From contig CAZKGM010000003.1 in NCBI GenBank assembly GCA_964552395.1, forward strand, positions 1-64,000: DNA of 64,000 nucleotides, read 5' to 3'. The notes under the pieces are model-generated. The model worked only from the letters and a program-made list of their open reading frames with translations, was not told the DNA's origin and searched no databases. The position numbers and the translations under genes are program-made. Origin of the DNA: JAJDNH01 sp964552395 (GTDB lineage Bacteria > Acidobacteriota > Thermoanaerobaculia > Thermoanaerobaculales > Sulfomarinibacteraceae). This document shows, piece after piece, positions 16,160 through 24,122 of the stretch; the stretch's first letter is position 1; each line of letters begins with the position of its first letter.

Positions 16160-17430
16160 CGCGGGTTTCTCAGATCTCCCGCACCGCGACCGTGGCGGAG
16201 AAGGAGCCGGCCGTGAGCACACCACCGACCCGCCACAGCGACCGCAGCATCATCGGGCTCGCCCTCGCAGGAGGCGGGCCGCAGGGAGCGATTCACGAGA
16301 TCGGAGCGCTGCGCGCCCTGGACGAAGCACTCGACGGCCTCGACCTCAACGACCTCGACATCTACGTCGGCGTCAGTGCCGGCGCGTTCATCGCCGCCTG
16401 CCTGGCCAACAAGCTGTCGACCGAGCAGATGGCCCGCGCGATCGTCAAGCACGAGCCCGGCGAGCACCCGTTCGTGCCCGAGACGTTCCTCAGCCCGGCG
16501 GTGGGCAACCTCGTCAAGAGCGGCCTCAGGGTGCCAAAGCTGTTTCTCGAGGCCCTGTGGCTGTACGCCCGCCATCCCGAGGACCTGACGCTCATCGAGT
16601 CGCTGACCCGGCTCGCACGCGCTCTTCCCGTCGGGATCTTCAAGAACGAGCCGGTTCGCGAGTACCTGCAACGGATTTTCACCATCAAGGGTCGCACCGA
16701 CGACTTCCGTGAGCTCGCCCACCGGCTGATCGTGGTCGCGACCGATCTCGACTCCGGGCAGCCGATACGGTTCGGCGAGCCGGGGGCCGACCACATCCCG
16801 ATCTCGACCGCGGTCCAAGCCTCGACCGCGCTTCCCGGCCTCTACCCGCCGGTGCTGATCGACGACCGCCACTACGTCGACGGGGTGCTGATCAAGACGC
16901 TGCACGCCTCCGTGGCCCTCGATGAAGGCGCCGACCTCGTGTTCTGCCTCAACCCGATCGTGCCGGTGGACACCATCCGCGCCGTTGACCTGGGCGTGAT
17001 GCGACGCGGCAAGCTGATCGACCGCGGCCTGCCGAGCGTCCTCTCGCAGACTTTCCGAACGTTGATCCACTCGCGGCTGTACGTTGGCCTCGCCGCCTAC
17101 GACGAGCGCTACAAGAACGCCGACGTCATCCTTCTCGAGCCGCGGCGCGACGACTACGAAGTCTTCTTTTCCAATGTCTTCAGCTTCTCCCATCGCCGCG
17201 CCATCTGCGAGCACGCCTACCACTGTACCCGCCGCTACCTGCGCACCCAACGGCGCGAGCTCGAGCCGGTCCTCGCACGCCACGGCATCACGCTGCGCTC
17301 GGATGTGCTCGACGACGAGGGGCGCTCCCTGTGGGACAGCGGGAGACCCAGGAAACGCCACATACCGCCGGTGGTCGACCGGCTCGGCGGCGCTCTCGAG
17401 CGCCTGGAGAACCTGGTGGCCGAACTCTGA
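16156..17430 (+). CDS. Patatin-like phospholipase/esterase
   Basis: The 424-residue protein has the patatin glycine-rich oxyanion loop LALAGGGPQGA, the nucleophile elbow GVSAG (GxSxG) and the catalytic Asp in YVDGV. Together they form the Ser-Asp dyad. There is no clear signal peptide, and a C-terminal ~150-residue extension of unknown role is present. It overlaps phaR by four bases and is probably controlled by the phaR promoter. Patatin-like hydrolases can act on phospholipids, triacylglycerol or granule lipids; in this context a role in storage-lipid turnover is inferred. Confidence 0.85.
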   Translation: MTRVSQISRTATVAEKEPAVSTPPTRHSDRSIIGLALAGGGPQGAIHEIGALRALDEALDGLDLNDLDIYVGVSAGAFIAACLANKLSTEQMARAIVKHEPGEHPFVPETFLSPAVGNLVKSGLRVPKLFLEALWLYARHPEDLTLIESLTRLARALPVGIFKNEPVREYLQRIFTIKGRTDDFRELAHRLIVVATDLDSGQPIRFGEPGADHIPISTAVQASTALPGLYPPVLIDDRHYVDGVLIKTLHASVALDEGADLVFCLNPIVPVDTIRAVDLGVMRRGKLIDRGLPSVLSQTFRTLIHSRLYVGLAAYDERYKNADVILLEPRRDDYEVFFSNVFSFSHRRAICEHAYHCTRRYLRTQRRELEPVLARHGITLRSDVLDDEGRSLWDSGRPRKRHIPPVVDRLGGALERLENLVAEL

Positions 17431-17455
17431 CGCCCCCGGGCCACTGCAACAGGCC

Positions 17456-17484
17456 TTGGGGTTTCCCGCTCTTTACGCTATTCT
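17456..17484 (+). promoter_or_regulatory. Probable promoter of the SCP2 gene
   Basis: TTGGGG at 17456-17461 and TATTCT at 17479-17484 are 17 bases apart, and the ATG with its AAGGAGGG ribosome binding site is 28 bases downstream. No TGCCGC operator is present here, unlike in the phaR and phasin promoters. Confidence 0.45.
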
Positions 17485-17511
17485 CGGAAGCACATCACTA
17501 AGGAGGGACAC

Positions 17512-17940
17512 ATGGCGGCGCCGATCTTCAGAGAGGAGTGGGCACAGGCATGGTGCCAGCGGATCAACGAAAACGACAGCTACCGCAGGGCTGCCGAGCG
17601 ATGGGAGGGAGCGATCGTGCTCCTGATGACGGAAGACTCCTCGTTCGGCATCGACAAGGAGCGTGCCGTGATCGCTGACCTCTGGCACGGCGAGTGTCGC
17701 TCGGGCCACGCCGCCGGTGATACCGAGCGAGCCGAGGCGCCGTTCATTATCAGCGGCACGCCCGCCATCTGGAAGCGAGTCCTCGAAGGCGAGGCCGACC
17801 CCATCGTGTCGCTAATGGGAGGCAAGCTCAAGCTCACCCGCGGCGGGCTGTTCAAGCTGCTCCCCTATGCCAAGGCCGCAAAGGAGCTGGTGAACTCGGC
17901 CCGTGAGGTCGACACCCGCTTCCCCGCCGGCTGGAAGTAG
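17512..17940 (+). CDS. SCP2-like sterol/lipid carrier domain protein
   Basis: The 142-residue protein follows a perfect AAGGAGGGACAC ribosome binding site. It resembles a stand-alone SCP2-fold lipid-binding domain: an aromatic N-terminal half, then 'FIISGTPAIWKRVLEGEADP' and 'LMGGKLKLTRGGLFKLLPYAKAA', the usual SCP2 C-terminal helix. Such proteins bind fatty acyl-CoA or other lipids in the cytoplasm. It lies between the patatin and WS/DGAT genes, so a lipid-handling role fits. It is monocistronic as far as can be seen. Confidence 0.75.
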   Translation: MAAPIFREEWAQAWCQRINENDSYRRAAERWEGAIVLLMTEDSSFGIDKERAVIADLWHGECRSGHAAGDTERAEAPFIISGTPAIWKRVLEGEADPIVSLMGGKLKLTRGGLFKLLPYAKAAKELVNSAREVDTRFPAGWK

Positions 17941-17997
17941 TAGCGAGGCCCGACCGGAACCTCCGATTCTGCTCTGATTCACGATACGGTGCCATCT

Positions 17998-18036
17998 GCG
18001 CGTTTTTCGCTTGTCGCACGTCTCCAACGTACCTGC
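17998..18036 (+). repeat. 39-base intergenic repeat, copy 2
   Basis: It differs from 6137-6175 at one position (GTTTTTCG against GTTCTTCG). The preceding GCCATCTGCGC is also found at 36901, where a more diverged third copy may lie. Confidence 0.75.
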
Positions 18037-18114
18037 CAAAGGAAAGACCCTCTTGGGGGACCCACCCTGCCCGAGACGTGCTGCGTCTGCGTTTTCCGGG
18101 CGGGTGGGGGCTAA

Positions 18115-18270
18115 CGGTCCCGCGGCCAGGCGGGGACGCGACGGAAGGAGGCGAGCGGCCATCCCGCCGCGGGCGGCGGGGGGGTCGGGCGCAGGAGGCT
18201 TGGCCCGAGGTCCTCCTCGAGGACGGACTGACCGTCCCCGAGGGGTGCGGCCGCAGGCCGGGGATCTGCC
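18115..18270 (+). repeat. GC-rich intergenic repeat, copy A
   Basis: Blocks GAGCGGCCATCCCGCCGCGG, GGCGCAGGAGGCTTGGCCCG and GGGGTGCGGCCGCAGGCC occur here contiguously. At 26625-26730 and 27098-27163 they occur as two separated parts. The function is unknown, and the GC-rich palindromic content suggests structured RNA or REP-like DNA. Confidence 0.65.
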
Positions 18271-18280
18271 CTCTATCTCC

Positions 18281-18312
18281 TTCTTCGTGTTCTTGGTGTC
18301 GTGGTGGTTGGC
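18281..18312 (+). repeat. CTTCGNGTTCTTGG-type repeat, copy 2
   Basis: TTCTTCGTGTTCTTGGTGTCG is a diverged relative of the inverted pair at 20576-20651. It ends next to the stop codon of the reverse-strand WS/DGAT gene. Confidence 0.35.
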
Positions 18313-18313
18313 T

Positions 18314-19663
18314 TCAATCCGCAGCCGCTGAGCGGGCCTCCTCCAGGAGCACCTCGATTTCGCCGTGGAAGTGCTCCACTAGCGTCTCGGGATCCGGGGC
18401 GAGCGCGGCATCCACCGCCAGCCCGAGGCGCACCTCGCCCGCATAGCTGAAGATGCTGATCCCCATCCCGAGGTGGGCCGACTGCGGAACCCAGAACATG
18501 ATGTTCTGGATCCGCGAACCGGCCATGTAGAGCCGTTTCTGCGGCCCCGGGACATTGGTCATCACGAGCGTCGCCTTGCTCCCGAAGAGGTCGACGCCGA
18601 GGGCCAATAGCTCCGACTTCGCCATCCCGAGCAGCTGCAGGATGCTGAATGCGACTCCCGCCTGCGGCGACCGCTTCAGCTCGTCCATGCGGCGATGCAC
18701 CTCGGCAAGACGCTGGCACGGCTCGGGCAGGCCCACGGGGAGGGCGACAAAGACCAGCCCGAAGCGGTTTCCGAGATCGTCGAGCTTCTCCTCCGGGCGC
18801 AGGTTGACGGGCACGATCGCCTTGACGTCCCGGCCCTCGATGTCGTCGCCGCGGCTCAGCATGTAGCACCGCATGGCGCCGGTCGCCGCGGCCAATAGGA
18901 CATCGTTGATGGTGGCGCCGAACGCCTTGCCGACAGCCTTGACCTCGGCGAGCGGGACCGGTCCCGACCACACCGCCTTCTTGGTGATGCCGATCCGGCC
19001 CTTGAAAACGGTCTTCGGATCGGGCGGCAGGGAGAGAAGGTCGCGTACGACGCCGGCCGCGCTGGCGCCGCTGCCCGCCATCTCGGCCAGCCGCGCCGGG
19101 TTGAGCAGCATCTCCCTTCCCTGGCCGAGAAGGTAGTCGGTAACGCCGCGGCCCCTCGGTTCGCGGCTGCCGGGCGCGCTTCCCGCGCCCGGCCGCACGG
19201 CAGCCACGGCATCGGCATCCTCGTCGGTGAGAGAGAACAGCAGGCGCACCAGGGCAATGCCGTCTGCGATGCAGTGGTGGAGCCGGATGATCAGGGCGCC
19301 GCCGGCGCCGTAGTTTTCCACCAGGTGTATCTGCCACAGGGGCCGCGAGCGGTCGAGAGGCGTGCTCATGAGGTCGCTCACCAGCTCCTGCAGGGCGCGC
19401 TCATCGTGCGGCGTCGGCAGGGCCACGCGGTGCAGGTGAGCACGCAGGCTGAAGTGGTCGTCCTCGACCCACGAGGGACGCCCAAGGGGGAGGAACGACT
19501 CCACGACCTTGCTGCGGAAGCGGTCGTGACACATCAGACGGTCCTCGATCACCTCCTTGAAGCGGGGAAACTCCAACGGCTTCTCGAAGGTCATCAGGCC
19601 GGTGATCGTCATCAGGTTGGTGGCGTCCTCCATCCTCAGCCACGCGCTGTCGACGTTCGCCAT
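18314..19663 (-). CDS. Wax ester synthase/diacylglycerol acyltransferase (WS/DGAT)
   Basis: The product has 449 residues when started at the ATG at 19663, giving MANVDSAWLRMEDATNLMTI; family members begin close to this 'D..WL..E....M' motif. Upstream in-frame starts (for example 19723) cannot be excluded, as the ribosome binding site at 19663 is weak. The catalytic motif HHCIADG (HHxxxDG, residues 129-135), SRPLWQ and INDVLLA are present. The enzyme esterifies acyl-CoA to fatty alcohol or diacylglycerol, making neutral storage lipid. It is divergent from the phasin gene across a spacer with several TGCCGC sites. Confidence 0.88.
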   Translation of the reverse strand: MANVDSAWLRMEDATNLMTITGLMTFEKPLEFPRFKEVIEDRLMCHDRFRSKVVESFLPLGRPSWVEDDHFSLRAHLHRVALPTPHDERALQELVSDLMSTPLDRSRPLWQIHLVENYGAGGALIIRLHHCIADGIALVRLLFSLTDEDADAVAAVRPGAGSAPGSREPRGRGVTDYLLGQGREMLLNPARLAEMAGSGASAAGVVRDLLSLPPDPKTVFKGRIGITKKAVWSGPVPLAEVKAVGKAFGATINDVLLAAATGAMRCYMLSRGDDIEGRDVKAIVPVNLRPEEKLDDLGNRFGLVFVALPVGLPEPCQRLAEVHRRMDELKRSPQAGVAFSILQLLGMAKSELLALGVDLFGSKATLVMTNVPGPQKRLYMAGSRIQNIMFWVPQSAHLGMGISIFSYAGEVRLGLAVDAALAPDPETLVEHFHGEIEVLLEEARSAAAD

Positions 19664-19849
19664 GGCCTCGCGCTCGCCTTGCCAGAGCAGCACCTCGGAC
19701 CTCCTCGACCGACGCCTCGCCATCCCCTGCTGCGGACAGTCTGCAGCGGAGAAACGGTGCGCCACGCCCTCACCGGTGGAGTCGTTCTCCCTGCATGATA
19801 CCAACACAGCGGACGTTTCCAGAACCTCGGCGTCGCAGCCTGCAGTTCC

Positions 19850-19957
19850 TGCCGCGTTGCGTTATGCCGCTCCGCGGCATACTGGTACCTCACGATTCGA
19901 CAACTACACTCTGCAAAATATTAAATACCTGTACTTACGAAATCATGCCGCATTGCA
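19850..19957. promoter_or_regulatory. Cluster of PhaR-like sites between WS/DGAT and phasin
   Basis: Besides the phasin promoter, this divergent spacer holds TGCCGCGTTGCGTTAT at 19850-19865, the palindrome ATGCCGC-TCC-GCGGCAT at 19864-19880 and TGCCGCATTGCA at 19946-19957. The position would allow control of the reverse-strand WS/DGAT gene, but no clear reverse promoter is visible. Some copies may be relics of a duplicated promoter. Confidence 0.55.
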
Positions 19958-19967
19958 GAAGAAGGGG

Positions 19968-20024
19968 TTGACATTTATGCCGCAGTGCGTTATATTCATC
20001 GTGTCCGGATGCCGCGGAGCGGCA
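19968..20024 (+). promoter_or_regulatory. Phasin promoter with composite TGCCGC operator
   Basis: TTGACA at 19968-19973 and TATATT at 19991-19996 are spaced by 17 bases. The spacer holds TGCCGCAGTGCG (19978-19989), and TGCCGC-GGA-GCGGCA lies at 20010-20024. Offsets from the -35 and -10 boxes equal those in the phaR promoter. Repression by PhaR is inferred. Confidence 0.75.
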
Positions 20025-20115
20025 ATAGCCAGTGAGCCCCGAGGCTCACCTCAACAACAATACCGGCGCCTGACAGCGCCACGGAAGGTCGGCAAGACCG
20101 ACACAGGAGGATGAG

Positions 20116-20523
20116 ATGGCCACGAAGAAGACTCGCAAGCTGCAGAACGACGTCATGGAGTCCGCACACAAGATCTGGCTCGCCGGCCTGGGCGCGCTCG
20201 CCGTCGGCCAGGAAGAGGGCACCAAGCTGTTCAAGAACCTGGTCGAGAAGGGGCAGGACTTCGAGAGCGCCGGCAAGGAGCAGGTCGCGAAGGCCAAGGG
20301 CACGGTGGCCGGCGTCAAGACGGTGGCCGAGAGCTACTGGGAGACCTTCGAGCGGACGCTCGACGAGAAGGTGACCGCCGTTGTCCATCGCCTCGGTGTC
20401 CCCACCAAGGACGAGATCGAGGGTCTGACCAAGAAGGTCGAGGATCTGACGAAAAGCATCGAGAAGCTGCGCAAGTCCGAGGCCTCGACCCGCAAGGCGC
20501 CGGCGGCCAAGCCCGCGAAGTAA
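20116..20523 (+). CDS. Phasin (polyhydroxyalkanoate granule-associated protein)
   Basis: The 135-residue protein follows ACAGGAGGATGAG. Residues 10-100 match the PhaI/PhaF-type phasin family ('VMESAHKIWLAGLGALAVGQEEGTK', shortened here, then 'LVEKGQDFE' and 'YWETFERTLDEKV'). A coiled coil (LTKKVEDLTKSIEKL) and a short basic Ala/Lys/Pro tail follow. Phasins coat PHA granules and control their number and size. A strong intrinsic terminator follows, so the gene is monocistronic. PHA production needs a synthase that is not encoded in this window. Confidence 0.9.
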   Translation: MATKKTRKLQNDVMESAHKIWLAGLGALAVGQEEGTKLFKNLVEKGQDFESAGKEQVAKAKGTVAGVKTVAESYWETFERTLDEKVTAVVHRLGVPTKDEIEGLTKKVEDLTKSIEKLRKSEASTRKAPAAKPAK

Positions 20524-20545
20524 CCACACCCACACGACCACGAAT

Positions 20546-20570
20546 GGGGGCGCCTCGGCGCCCCCTTTTT
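20546..20570 (+). terminator. Intrinsic terminator of the phasin gene
   Basis: GGGGGCGC and GCGCCCCC form an 8-pair GC stem with a CTCG loop, followed at once by TTTTT. It lies 23 bases after the phasin stop codon. Confidence 0.9.
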
Positions 20571-20575
20571 CTTGT

Positions 20576-20651
20576 GAACCGCAAAGACGCGAAGGACGCC
20601 AAGAAGACATCCTCTTTTCTGATCTTCGCGTTCTTGGCGCCTTTACGGTTC
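20576..20651. repeat. Inverted pair of GAACCGCAAAGACGCGAAGG-type repeats
   Basis: The left arm (20576-20606, GAACCGCAAAGACGCGAAGG then ACGCCAAGAAG) and the reverse complement of the right arm (20622-20651) share most positions, so the segment can fold into a long imperfect hairpin. It lies between the phasin terminator and the convergent ABC1 kinase gene. Confidence 0.55.
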
Positions 20652-20716
20652 AATCATCCTTCTGCCGCTGCACGGTTTTCGCACCGGGGCTACCCGATGC
20701 GGAGCGGTTTGGGGGC

Positions 20717-22387
20717 TCACCTGCGGCGTAGCGGCAGGAGAACGCCGAGCGCGAGCAGTCCGCCCCATACTGGCCACGGCGCCGACACGGCGGCCAGGAT
20801 CGCGGCCGAGAGCAGACAGAAGCCGCCGTAAAGGGTGCCGCCGAGCCCGCTCAGCGGCCTCTCGAGCGGCCGGCTGGCCCGTTGCTCGACCAGGCGCAGC
20901 CCCTCGGTGACCAGGGTTGGGAGCTTGATCAGGGCGTCCAGAATATCGGGCGCCCGCCTCGTGCCTTCGCGGATCAGCCGGACGGCGCTGAACTCGTGCC
21001 GGAACATCGACACGACGTGGCGGTGCGTGACCTCGGTGACGTTGAACTCCGGGTCGAGGAGCAGGCCGACACCCTCGTAGGTCACCAACGCCTTGACCAT
21101 AAGCACCATCTCCACCGGGAAGTACATGCGGTAGCGGGCGCCGTGGCGTACCGACTCGAGGATGAGCTGAGCGAGCGAGTACTCCCGGACGCTGGAGGCG
21201 AGCCGCCACCGCCGCGAGATCTCCTCGACCTCGCGGCGGAAGCCGGCGGCATCGGCGCCGGGGGCCGGCTCGGCGATCGTCGCCAGGTACCGCGAGGCAT
21301 TCTCGTAGTCCTCAATCACCAGACAGTAGTAGTAGTACAACAGCGCTCGCCGCAGCCGGGAGCCGAGGCGGCCGACCATTCCGAGGTCGAGAAAGCCGAG
21401 ACGCGGACCGGGGAGAAGGAGGATGTTGGCGGGGTGCAGATCGGCATGGAAGAAGCCGTGCTGGTAGAGCATCCGGATCACCGCCTGCGCGCCGACATCG
21501 ATCAGCCACCGGCGCTCGGACTCGGGCAGCGCCAGCGCTTGCGCGCTGTCGGGGCGGATACCGTCGAGGCGCTCGAGGCAGAGGACGTCACGGCCCGACA
21601 GCTCCCGGTAGACTCGTGGGAAGACGATCTCTGGAAGGTCCTTGAAGCCGGCGGCGAAGGTCTCGGCGTTGTCGGCTTCCCACGTCATCTCCGCCTCGCG
21701 AAGCGTGTAGTCGAAGAACTCGTTGATGATGCGCCGCGGCTGCAAGTGCGGCAGGAACACCTGCAGCAGCCGCCCGAGCAGCCGGATCAAGGTCGCGTCC
21801 CGGTGCAGGAGGTCACGGATCCCTGGCTTGACGATCTTCAGCACCACGTCGTCGCCGCCGGCGGTCTCGGCGCGGTGGATCTGGGCGATCGAGGCCGATC
21901 CGAGCGGCTCGGATTCGATGCGGCGGAAGAGCTCGTCCAGCGGCCGCCCGAGGTCCGCGGCCACGACGTCGCTGACGGCTTCGAACTGCGCCGCCGGCAC
22001 GCGGTCGAGGAGGTTACGAAGCTCTTCGGTCACCGAGTCCGGTAGCAGGTCACGGCGCAGGCTCAGGATCTGCCCGAGCTTGATGTAGGTCGGGCCGAGC
22101 CTCTCCAGCCGGCGCCGCAGCTGCACCGGAAACGGCTTCCTCGCCAGCTCGCGGTCGACGAACGGCCGGATCATCGCCGCCGCCAGCCGCGCCAGGCGCC
22201 CGCGCGGCCTCCCCTCGCCCGCCACGACAAACGCGCCCGCCAGCAGGCCGATGAAGTGCCGCTGGGTGGTCAGGAAGCGGCGCACCAGACCTGGAGCGCG
22301 AAGGTGGATCGCACTCCCGCTACGGGAGCGTCGTCCGCCGGATGCCGAGGCCCGACGAGGGTCGGAGGCGGCCGTCTGCGTCACCAT
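20717..22387 (-). CDS. ABC1/UbiB-family atypical kinase
   Basis: The 556-residue protein has the ABC1/ADCK signature KxGQ in 'LGPTYIKLGQILSLR', the Ala-rich loop of the family ('LGSASIAQIHRA'), the catalytic Lys in 'VVLKIVKPG', 'FFHADLHPANILL' and a DLG-type metal motif ('FLDLGMVGRLG'). Two C-terminal hydrophobic segments anchor it in the membrane. UbiB-type proteins support isoprenoid quinone synthesis or lipid extraction through ATPase activity. The ATG has no ribosome binding site but a TAGGCT box six bases upstream, suggesting a leaderless transcript. The next reverse gene upstream is HMG-CoA reductase, so an isoprenoid link is plausible. Confidence 0.85.
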   Translation of the reverse strand: MVTQTAASDPRRASASGGRRSRSGSAIHLRAPGLVRRFLTTQRHFIGLLAGAFVVAGEGRPRGRLARLAAAMIRPFVDRELARKPFPVQLRRRLERLGPTYIKLGQILSLRRDLLPDSVTEELRNLLDRVPAAQFEAVSDVVAADLGRPLDELFRRIESEPLGSASIAQIHRAETAGGDDVVLKIVKPGIRDLLHRDATLIRLLGRLLQVFLPHLQPRRIINEFFDYTLREAEMTWEADNAETFAAGFKDLPEIVFPRVYRELSGRDVLCLERLDGIRPDSAQALALPESERRWLIDVGAQAVIRMLYQHGFFHADLHPANILLLPGPRLGFLDLGMVGRLGSRLRRALLYYYYCLVIEDYENASRYLATIAEPAPGADAAGFRREVEEISRRWRLASSVREYSLAQLILESVRHGARYRMYFPVEMVLMVKALVTYEGVGLLLDPEFNVTEVTHRHVVSMFRHEFSAVRLIREGTRRAPDILDALIKLPTLVTEGLRLVEQRASRPLERPLSGLGGTLYGGFCLLSAAILAAVSAPWPVWGGLLALGVLLPLRRR

Positions 22388-22393
22388 CAGCCC

Positions 22394-22399
22394 AGCCTA
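22394..22399 (-). promoter_or_regulatory. Possible leaderless -10 box of the ABC1 kinase gene
   Basis: TAGGCT on the reverse strand lies six bases before the ATG at 22387. Transcription would begin at or next to the start codon. The -35 region is weak. Confidence 0.3.
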
Positions 22400-22491
22400 C
22401 TCCGCCCTCGGATCATTCGCCCACCACCGGCTGTGACCGGCGCGGTGCCGGCCACCGCCGTGCCATTCGCGTCCCGCGGTAGCGGGCGGGC

Positions 22492-24033
22492 TCACCGGTT
22501 GCGCCCGTACTTTTCGTGGCTCGACACCCAGTCGAGGGATGAGATCGCCGCACCGAGCGAGATCTCGCCGGCGAGCGCAACCCCGGCGATGATCTCGGCC
22601 AGCTTCTTGACCTTCCCCTTGCCCCGGCAGCCGAGGATCTCGAGGCACTCGCGCTGGGTGGCAAGGCCGGTGCCGCCGCCGTACGTGGCGACGATCAGCG
22701 ACGGAATCGTCAGCGAAATGTAGAGGTCGCCCTCGGCCGTCAGCTCGGTGTACAGGATCCCGGCCGACGACTCCGCGACGTTCGCCACATCCTGGCCGGT
22801 GGCGATGAACATCGCGGTGATCCCGTTCGGCGAGTGGGCACCGTTATTGTTGGCGCCGGACAGGAACGCCCCCACGGTGGCGACGTTCGAGTGGTAGTAG
22901 AGGCTCTCCGGCTCGACCCGCATGTTCTCGACCAGCACGTCGCGGGGGATCACTGCCTCCGCTGTCACCCGCTTGCCGCGTGTGCGCATCATGTTGATCT
23001 GAGAGGCCTTCTTGTCGGTGGCCAGGTTCGACTCGAGGTAGAAGCGGCGCACGGTATTGACCTGCTCGAGGATCCAGCTGCAGGCGGCGAAGGTCGCTCT
23101 GCCGACCATGTTCTGACCGGCCGCGTCACCGGTCTGGTAGTTGAAGCGCAGGTAGGCGAACTTGTTCGACAGGTAGATGTCGATGTACTCGAGCTTGGCG
23201 ACGCTCGATGTCGCCTCGGCCGCCTGCCGGATCGGTTCCAGGTGCGACGACACCCAGTCCCGGAACTCGCGGGCCTCGCGGGCGGAGTCGAAGATGAACA
23301 CCGGCGCGCGCTGCATCTTGTCGTCCTGGACCGTCGTCACCGCGCCGCCGGCCAGGTTCAGGACCTTGATGCCACGGTTGTAGGACGCCACCAGCGTGCC
23401 CTCGGTCGTGGCGAGCGGGATCAGGAACTCTCCCTTCGCGTACTCTCCATCCACTATCAGGGGCCCTGCGAGGCCGATCGGCACCTGGGCGACGCCAGTG
23501 AAGTTCTCGATGTTCCCCCGGGTCACGCCCGGTTCGAACGAGTACCGCGACAGATGCTCGAGCTTGATCCCCGTGAACGACTCGACGAACGCCTGCCGCC
23601 GGCGGATGATCTCGGGAGCGCAGTCGTTATCCCGGTCGCAGGGGATGCCCTCAGGTTGCGCCGCACGATCTCGGATGGTGTCCTTGACCTTGAAGTTGAG
23701 CATACCGAACGGCTGGGTGCAAAACCTGAGCCCGACCTCGTGCTTGCCCTTGGCGAGCTCGACACCCTTGCAGAGGATCGTCACCACCTTGGCGAGCGGG
23801 AAGGCGATGGGCCGCGCCTCGCTGATCTCGGACGGGTTGAGATTCTCGTCGTTGCCGACCTCCAGGACCAGCTGATCCCAGGCCACCTCCTCGCCGTCGA
23901 TCGCCACCCCCTCCAGATGCGTCAGAGTCGCATCGCTGAGGCGGTTCTTGAGGCTGAACCTGACCCCCTCGGCGCTGTTCTCGAGGCTCCCCAACGTGTA
24001 GAGCTGCTTCAGAATCAACGACGGTATCTTCAC
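22492..24033 (-). CDS. HMG-CoA reductase with extra N-terminal beta domain
   Basis: The product has 513 residues from the GTG at 24033, which has GGAGGGG five bases upstream; the ATG seven codons earlier lacks a ribosome binding site. The reductase core (about residues 140-513) contains NIENFTGVAQVPIGLAGPL, TTEGTLVAS, the catalytic Lys in NLATDKKASQIN and TGQDVAN. It catalyses reduction of HMG-CoA to mevalonate. Residues 1-~125 form an additional, apparently all-beta domain ('LKNRLSDATLT', 'IDGEEVAWDQL', 'QPFGMLNFKVKDTI') that resembles accessory domains of C-glycoside deglycosidase beta type; that resemblance is from memory. A TAGAAT box at 24076-24081 may be its -10. Confidence 0.88.
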   Translation of the reverse strand: MKIPSLILKQLYTLGSLENSAEGVRFSLKNRLSDATLTHLEGVAIDGEEVAWDQLVLEVGNDENLNPSEISEARPIAFPLAKVVTILCKGVELAKGKHEVGLRFCTQPFGMLNFKVKDTIRDRAAQPEGIPCDRDNDCAPEIIRRRQAFVESFTGIKLEHLSRYSFEPGVTRGNIENFTGVAQVPIGLAGPLIVDGEYAKGEFLIPLATTEGTLVASYNRGIKVLNLAGGAVTTVQDDKMQRAPVFIFDSAREAREFRDWVSSHLEPIRQAAEATSSVAKLEYIDIYLSNKFAYLRFNYQTGDAAGQNMVGRATFAACSWILEQVNTVRRFYLESNLATDKKASQINMMRTRGKRVTAEAVIPRDVLVENMRVEPESLYYHSNVATVGAFLSGANNNGAHSPNGITAMFIATGQDVANVAESSAGILYTELTAEGDLYISLTIPSLIVATYGGGTGLATQRECLEILGCRGKGKVKKLAEIIAGVALAGEISLGAAISSLDWVSSHEKYGRNR

Positions 24034-24122
24034 GGCGTCCCCTCCAGACTGCATCCCCGCGGGCTGAACCCTCCGATTCTACCATCGGGACGCGGGGCGA
24101 CGAGTCGGCTGCGGGGCCCCGC

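Larger units (their letters stand above)
17941..18313. other. Intergenic region made of repeats
   Basis: This region between convergent genes contains the second 39-base repeat (17998-18036), a GC-rich repeat (18115-18270) shared with 26625-27163, and a CTTCGTGTTCTTGG element (18281-18312). I see no gene here. Frames through it only share repeat-derived peptides with other spacers. Confidence 0.6.
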
